A stretch of DNA of 19,055 nt from Deltaproteobacteria bacterium. GTDB lineage: Bacteria > UBA10199 > GCA-002796325 > JACPFF01. Position 1 is the stretch's first letter, and each line of letters begins with the position of its first letter. The notes below the pieces were generated by a model that saw only the letters and a list, made by a program, of their open reading frames with translations, was not told the DNA's origin and did not search any database. The DNA is taken from contig JACPFF010000002.1 in NCBI GenBank assembly GCA_016183065.1, positions 1-19,055 on the forward strand, in the 5' to 3' direction. Shown piece by piece: positions 16,304 to 19,055 of the stretch. A program made the position numbers and the translations under genes.

Positions 16304-16917
16304 ACACGCACAGGGAGGAACCGGAGGGGAGGCGAGTCCCACTCATAGTCGTTTCGAGCGTCATGCATCTGGTGGTCATCGTCGGACTCATCGCGCTCAA
16401 TCGGCGCACGACGATGCCCCATGGGACATCCGCCGGAGTGATCATGCTGGAGCTCACCTCTGCGGCAGCACCGGCCCGTCCTGGCCCAGCGAGCACCTCT
16501 GTGACCCAGGCAGTGCCACAGCGGTCCGCAGCGCTGCACCCCATCCGCCCAGACACTCCGCCACGCGCAACAGCGCGTGTGACATCGTCGCATGCTGCTT
16601 CGACACCCTCTGCCGACAATGATGGCCCCGCCGAAGGCTATGGGCAACGTGACGGGAGTCGCATCCTGGCCCAAATCGGCGCACAGATCCGCCGAGCACT
16701 CGTCTATCCGTCAGAGGCCCGCCGTCAACAGATCGAAGGAGGACCCATCGTGGAGTTTGCGCTCAAGGAGGACGGAACACTCGGATCACACCGCATCGTG
16801 ACTTCATCGGGGAGCCCACTCCTCGACACGGCAGCACTGTCAACACTGGAACACGCCACGCCCTTCCCCTATTACCCGGAAACGATCACCATCCCGATTG
16901 TCTATCAATTGCGATAA
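16300..16917 (+). CDS. tonB: TonB-family energy transducer dedicated to the B12 operon
   Basis: TonB proteins carry proton-motive energy from ExbBD in the inner membrane to outer-membrane receptors. The 205-residue product has a short cytoplasmic N-terminus, one membrane anchor (about 13-33, VPLIVVSSVMHLVVIVGLIA), a Pro/Ala/Ser-rich periplasmic spacer and a C-terminal TonB domain (~115-205). That domain has ALVYPSEARRQQIEGGPIVE, FALKEDGTLGSHRIVTSSGS and LLDTAALSTLEHATPFPYYP. The ATG overlaps the btuD stop (ATGA) with GGGGGAGA upstream. No exbB or exbD lies in the window, so it must share a motor encoded elsewhere. It is the last gene of the operon; I found no convincing terminator after it. 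Confidence 0.9.
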   Translation: MNTHREEPEGRRVPLIVVSSVMHLVVIVGLIALNRRTTMPHGTSAGVIMLELTSAAAPARPGPASTSVTQAVPQRSAALHPIRPDTPPRATARVTSSHAASTPSADNDGPAEGYGQRDGSRILAQIGAQIRRALVYPSEARRQQIEGGPIVEFALKEDGTLGSHRIVTSSGSPLLDTAALSTLEHATPFPYYPETITIPIVYQLR

Positions 16918-16982
16918 AGCCCGGTGGCGCAAAAATCGCCAAGGATTACCGCTGGTTCCAACTCGTATGACGTACCCGAAGT

Positions 16983-17297
16983 TTAGCCGTGCGCGCCGTC
17001 GACCGTCGGCGGCGTGTGGCCATCGGACGGTACCGCGGGGATCCGCTGCGGAAAGGTGCGCAACTCATCAGAGGGATGCGCTGGACGATAATAATACGAT
17101 GGTCTCGGTTCTGGTCGGTCGGCATGCAAATGGCCCTCGAGGGGATCGCCCGTGATGGAGACCATCCCTCCAAGTGCCGGATCAACGCGGACTTCCCTGG
17201 GCTGCATGGCCCTGCTATCCACCGCCGCGTTCCCATGGAGAGCAGAGAGGAGCACGGCGGCAGCCACGACAGATCGTGCGACAAGGCGTTGAACCAT
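16983..17297 (-). CDS. Possible small exported protein in the tonB-asnS gap
   Basis: On the minus strand an ATG at 17297 opens a 104-residue frame starting MVQRLVARSVVAAAVLLSAL and then HGNAAVDS, a good signal peptide with an Ala-X-Ala-like cleavage site. The mature part is proline-rich, with PREVRVDPALGGM, RPEPRPSYYYRPAHP and no cysteine. I do not recognise it. I see no clear Shine-Dalgarno sequence, and the frame can be extended upstream into asnS, so it may be chance. It is otherwise the only plausible gene in the 462-bp space 16918-17379, and would be convergent with tonB and divergent from asnS. Confidence 0.35.
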   Translation of the reverse strand: MVQRLVARSVVAAAVLLSALHGNAAVDSRAMQPREVRVDPALGGMVSITGDPLEGHLHADRPEPRPSYYYRPAHPSDELRTFPQRIPAVPSDGHTPPTVDGAHG

Positions 17298-17337
17298 GGC
17301 GGGACTGTTGACACATCGCGGCTTTCTTGGCAAGGAC

Positions 17338-17355
17338 CGAAACGATCGAAACGAT
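17338..17355. repeat. Tandem 9-bp repeat just upstream of asnS
   Basis: CGAAACGAT occurs twice in a row (17338-17346 and 17347-17355), followed by a partial third copy (CGACG). It lies about 25 bp upstream of the asnS start, in the probable mRNA leader. ACGATCG is nearly palindromic. No function can be assigned. Confidence 0.5.
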
Positions 17356-17379
17356 CGACGAAACCACGCCGGAGCCCCC

Positions 17380-18675
17380 ATGACACCGATCATCGCGATA
17401 CGTGCACTCCCCCACCATGTCGGGGAGATCGTCACCCTGCGCGGTTGGGTCTACAACATCCGCACGTCAGGAAAAATCGCCTTTCTGCAGCTGCGCGATG
17501 GGTCCGGATTTACGCAGATCATCATGACGCCGAAAGACGTGGGTGAGGCCTGTTGGGCACTTATCGATACCTTAACGCTTGAATCGGCCATCATCTGCAC
17601 CGGGACCGTGGCTCAACACCCGAAACGGGAGGAGTATGAACTCCACGGCCATGATGTCACCCTCGTACACCGTGCGGATGAATACCCGATCGGCAAAAAG
17701 GAACATGGCCCGGATTTCCTCCTCGATCATCGGCATTTGTGGCTCCGCTCGGGCCGGCAGTGGGCCATTCAGCGTGTGCGCGACACAATCATCCGCGCGA
17801 CCTATGATCATTTGCATCGCGAGGGATTCATCAAAATCGATGCGCCGATTTTGACACCGGCCGCGTGCGAGGGGACGACCACGCTCTTTGCCGTCCCCTA
17901 CTTTGACATGGGAAGCGCCTATCTCACACAATCGGGACAACTCTATCTCGAGGCCGCCATTGCCGCACATGGACGCGTCTTCGACTTCGGGCCGGTCTTT
18001 CGCGCCGAGAAGAGCAAGACGCGCCGGCATCTCACCGAATTCTGGATGATGGATGCCGAGGCCGCGTTCGTGGAACATGACGAAAACCTGGCGATTCAGG
18101 AACGATTGATTTGCGCCCTCGTCGCGGCGGTGCTCAGCGAAAACCGCACGGAGCTGCACGTCCTCGAGCGCGACATTGCGCCTCTGGAGCGCGTGACACC
18201 GCCGTTTCCACGCATCACCCATGCCGAGGCCGTGACCATATTGCAAGGCAAGGGATCGACGATGACGGCAGAGAGTGACTTGGGCGGGGAAGACGAGGCC
18301 CTCATCATGGAAAACTATGACCGACCGCTCTTCATTGAAAAGTATCCGGCCCGGATCAAGGCCTTCTACATGAAGCGCGCGCCAGAGACCCCGGCACTCG
18401 CCCTTTGCGCGGATCTCATTGCCCCCGAAGGCTTTGGCGAAATCGTTGGCGGCTCACAGCGCGAAGACGACTACAACACGTTGCTCACGCGCATTCGCGA
18501 GCATCAACTCCCGGTCGAGGCGTTTGGGTGGTACCTCGATCTCCGGCGGTACGGCAGTGTCCCGCACAGCGGCTTCGGCTATGGCCTCGAACGCATCGTC
18601 GGCTGGCTCTGCGGCGTCCACCACGTGCGCGAGACGATCCCCTTCCCGCGCCTCCTCAACCGGCTCACGCCGTGA
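17380..18675 (+). CDS. asnS: Asparaginyl-tRNA synthetase
   Basis: This class IIb synthetase attaches asparagine to tRNA-Asn. The 431-residue product has an N-terminal OB-fold anticodon-binding domain (VTLRGWVYNIRTSGKIAFLQ, about 17-36) and a class II core. That core shows YPIGKKEHGPDFLLDHRHLW, motif 2 FRAEKSKTRRHLTEFWMMDA (from about 207), EKYPARIKAFYM, and motif 3 GFGYGLERIVGWLCG (from about 398). It is shorter than E. coli AsnS (466) and closely resembles the compact Thermus/archaeal-type enzyme. I chose the ATG at 17380 because GGAG lies 5 nt before the spacer and family N-termini align there; an upstream ATG at 17296 adds unrelated residues. The asparagine rather than aspartate call rests on the motif 2 pattern. 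Confidence 0.93.
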   Translation: MTPIIAIRALPHHVGEIVTLRGWVYNIRTSGKIAFLQLRDGSGFTQIIMTPKDVGEACWALIDTLTLESAIICTGTVAQHPKREEYELHGHDVTLVHRADEYPIGKKEHGPDFLLDHRHLWLRSGRQWAIQRVRDTIIRATYDHLHREGFIKIDAPILTPAACEGTTTLFAVPYFDMGSAYLTQSGQLYLEAAIAAHGRVFDFGPVFRAEKSKTRRHLTEFWMMDAEAAFVEHDENLAIQERLICALVAAVLSENRTELHVLERDIAPLERVTPPFPRITHAEAVTILQGKGSTMTAESDLGGEDEALIMENYDRPLFIEKYPARIKAFYMKRAPETPALALCADLIAPEGFGEIVGGSQREDDYNTLLTRIREHQLPVEAFGWYLDLRRYGSVPHSGFGYGLERIVGWLCGVHHVRETIPFPRLLNRLTP

Positions 18676-18681
18676 GCCGGT
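18659..18681. repeat. 10-bp GC-rich hairpin with GCC loop spanning the asnS stop codon
   Basis: ACCGGCTCAC (18659-18668) and GTGAGCCGGT (18672-18681) are exact inverted copies around GCC. The TGA stop of asnS (18673-18675) lies in the right arm. No T-run follows, so I do not call it an intrinsic terminator, although it could protect the mRNA 3' end. It has the same form (GC stem, 3-nt loop) as the units in btuD. Confidence 0.6.
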
Positions 18682-18705
18682 CGGCGCCAATATAGTGCCT
18701 GACAA

Positions 18706-18730
18706 ACATAATGTTGAATGAGCATTATGT
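18706..18730. repeat. 8-bp AT-rich inverted repeat after asnS
   Basis: ACATAATG (18706-18713) and CATTATGT (18723-18730) are exact inverted copies around a 9-base centre. The dyad sits where GC content drops, directly before the ATPase remnant. It could be an operator or an element boundary; the sequence alone does not decide. Confidence 0.4.
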
Positions 18731-18937
18731 GTGAATGACATCATTCTGGAACCGGACCGAGGAACTGGCCACGCTGAAATCCCACAGAGCAATCTCTCTC
18801 GCCCACTCCTGACCCTACGTGAATTGCATCTGGTTGAGCACGAACTCCCCTTTGGGGAGTCCGTGCGGACGACAAAACGCGTCCGCTATTATATTACCGA
18901 TCCTGCGCTGGCTTTCTATACTCGGCGTCATAAATAA
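18731..18937 (+). pseudogene. Remnant of a DUF234-type (archaeal-ATPase-like) AAA ATPase C-terminus
   Basis: The frame encodes LRELHLVEHELPFGESVRTT and then KRVRYYITDPALAFYTR. This resembles the winged-helix and DUF234 junction of a family of P-loop ATPases (pattern LxELGLVEREVPFGE....SRYRIxDPFLRFWxR). The whole N-terminal ATPase domain with Walker motifs is missing, and the frame stops at 18937 just where the family continues with a further ~80 residues. The GTG at 18731 is only the first possible start; the frame is open from 18722. Low GC content relative to asnS suggests a transferred and decayed gene. The assignment is from memory of the motif. Confidence 0.45.
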
Positions 18938-19055
18938 ATGCCGAAATCAAACAACGCATAACGATTGCAGAACCTGACTTCGTAATCGCCAATCGCAAAA
19001 CGTTTTCTCCACCACATCTATGACATCGCCAAGGCTCTCAAAATATACGTTGTGA
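18938..19055. other. AT-richer tail with no supported gene
   Basis: No open frame of meaningful length continues here. A stretch in another frame (EIKQRITIAEPDF) could be decayed sequence of the same ATPase family, but the match is too weak to claim. Confidence 0.4.

Noticed and set aside
16925-16940. Sigma-54 promoter (GG-N10-GC, TGGCGC and TCGC) after tonB
   Set aside because: The invariant bases occur often by chance, the -12 element is poor, and the only downstream plus-strand gene is asnS, an unlikely sigma-54 target.
16918-17379. tRNA or other structured RNA gene in the tonB-asnS gap
   Set aside because: No cloverleaf, T-loop or anticodon-stem pattern was found on either strand by eye.
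19000-19055. HTH-like tail (IYDIAKALKIYVV) at the right edge
   Set aside because: Only a dozen residues, a stop lies just upstream in the frame, and there is no start codon or helix-turn-helix context.

Overview
The window is a GC-rich bacterial chromosome segment from a Gram-negative organism. Evidence for an outer membrane is a TonB-dependent receptor, a TonB protein and predicted exported lipoproteins. I cannot name the species. The housekeeping genes look like those of an uncultivated lineage near Deltaproteobacteria in the broad sense, but that is only an impression. Both edges (about 1-270 and 18690-19055) are visibly less GC-rich and carry mobile or decayed genes: the N-terminus of an IS630-type transposase on the left and an ATPase C-terminal remnant on the right.

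Left half, minus strand (6064 down to 278). This is the macromolecular-synthesis cluster rpsU, dnaG, rpoD, followed by a VKOR-DsbA fusion (disulfide-bond formation) and efp. Spacing is tight (8 bp dnaG-rpoD, 10 bp VKOR-DsbA to efp). As written, dnaG is broken: the reading frame changes near 4545-4590 and a linker segment seems to be missing. One deletion of 3n+1 bases would explain both.

Centre and right, plus strand (6192-16917). A sigma-54-type AAA+ activator with no visible DNA-binding HTH lies directly upstream of a cobalamin riboswitch. The riboswitch leads a seven-gene vitamin B12 uptake operon: btuB-like outer-membrane receptor, two large predicted surface or exported lipoproteins that resemble beta-propeller B12-capture proteins, btuF, btuC, btuD and a dedicated tonB. 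Five of the six junctions are ATGA stop/start overlaps and the sixth is a 5-bp gap with a strong Shine-Dalgarno sequence. The genes would together capture B12 at the surface, move it through BtuB with TonB energy, bind it in the periplasm (BtuF) and import it (BtuCD). No B12 biosynthesis gene and no ExbB/ExbD is present here.

The most unusual structure is a ~325-bp cluster of about eleven short GC-rich hairpins, most with 3-4 nt loops, at the 5' end of btuD (15184-15508). It keeps the frame open and would add ~115 low-complexity residues before the ABC domain. A second item is a perfect 9-bp dyad (7694-7721) that shares bases with both a candidate promoter -10 and the 5' strand of riboswitch helix P1.

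After the operon come a possible small exported protein on the minus strand (weak), asnS encoding a compact Thermus/archaeal-like asparaginyl-tRNA synthetase, and the degraded right edge.
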